Assembly: GCF_000003815.2 (NCBI RefSeq)
Contig: NC_049995.1
Coordinates: forward strand, 5,530,933 to 5,594,932
Direction of reading: 5' to 3'
DNA: 64,000 nt
From: Branchiostoma floridae
Lineage: Eukaryota; Chordata; Leptocardii; Amphioxiformes; Branchiostomatidae
The notes beneath the pieces are model-generated. The model had not been told where the DNA came from. It was given only the letters and a program-made list of their open reading frames with translations, and ran no database searches. Shown piece after piece: positions 63,906-64,000 of the stretch; within the stretch, counting starts at the first letter, position 1, and every line of letters starts with the position of its first letter. Position numbers and translations under genes: made by a program.

Positions 63906-64000
63906 TGTGAGGCTGTAAAATACTAATAAAGTGTTCAATATAGTGCTTTTATTTGTTCATTAAAATTATTGCAAAACATATGACATTTTTTGTCTCATGA

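Overview
The window looks like nuclear DNA of an invertebrate chordate, most likely a lancelet (Branchiostoma). This is inferred from small, strongly spliced exons in long AT-rich introns, a very high density of short inverted-repeat transposons and tRNA-derived SINEs, a Ngaro-type tyrosine-recombinase retrotransposon, and a CAP gene close to the vertebrate one. It is not bacterial. Nearly all long open frames are repeats or shadows; the real coding signal is a series of short exons, almost all on the minus strand. I checked intron phases by hand, and they agree across every junction of the two main genes.

Region by region: (1) 373-10655, minus: 13 consecutive exons of an orphan receptor tyrosine kinase (signal peptide, three fibronectin III domains, one membrane helix, first half of the kinase domain), running off the left edge. 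(2) 10.7-14.1 kb: repeats, including a piggyBac-type MITE, a poly(A)-tailed retroposon and a LINE tail. (3) 14118-15284, minus: an unrecognised two-exon gene; directly upstream of it lies a 32-bp tandem array carrying about 14 CCAAT boxes. (4) 16469-60.1 kb, minus: the adenylyl cyclase-associated protein gene (CAP), an actin-monomer recycling factor, with 13 core coding exons, two in-frame optional exons, a probable non-coding first exon and three candidate alternative coding first exons. (5) Inside CAP intron 1, 37963-48126, plus strand: a nearly complete Ngaro retrotransposon with the diagnostic A1-B1-A2-B2 split direct repeats, a gag that appears to contain a spliceosomal intron full of a 65/66-bp dyad repeat, a reverse transcriptase/RNase H, and a tyrosine recombinase interrupted by a frameshift and an assembly gap. 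It is nested in the target-site duplication of an older hAT-type MITE. (6) 61-64 kb: a gag fragment, a CA microsatellite, a 44-bp minisatellite and small duplicated repeats.

The receptor and CAP are unrelated neighbours in the same orientation. The most interesting points are the modular 5' end of CAP (one alternative exon encodes a Cys-rich basic N terminus), the phased CCAAT array, and the intron-bearing Ngaro element with its covarying dyad array. Gene models are manual splice predictions with no transcript support; repeat class names rest on terminal motifs and target-site duplications visible in the sequence.
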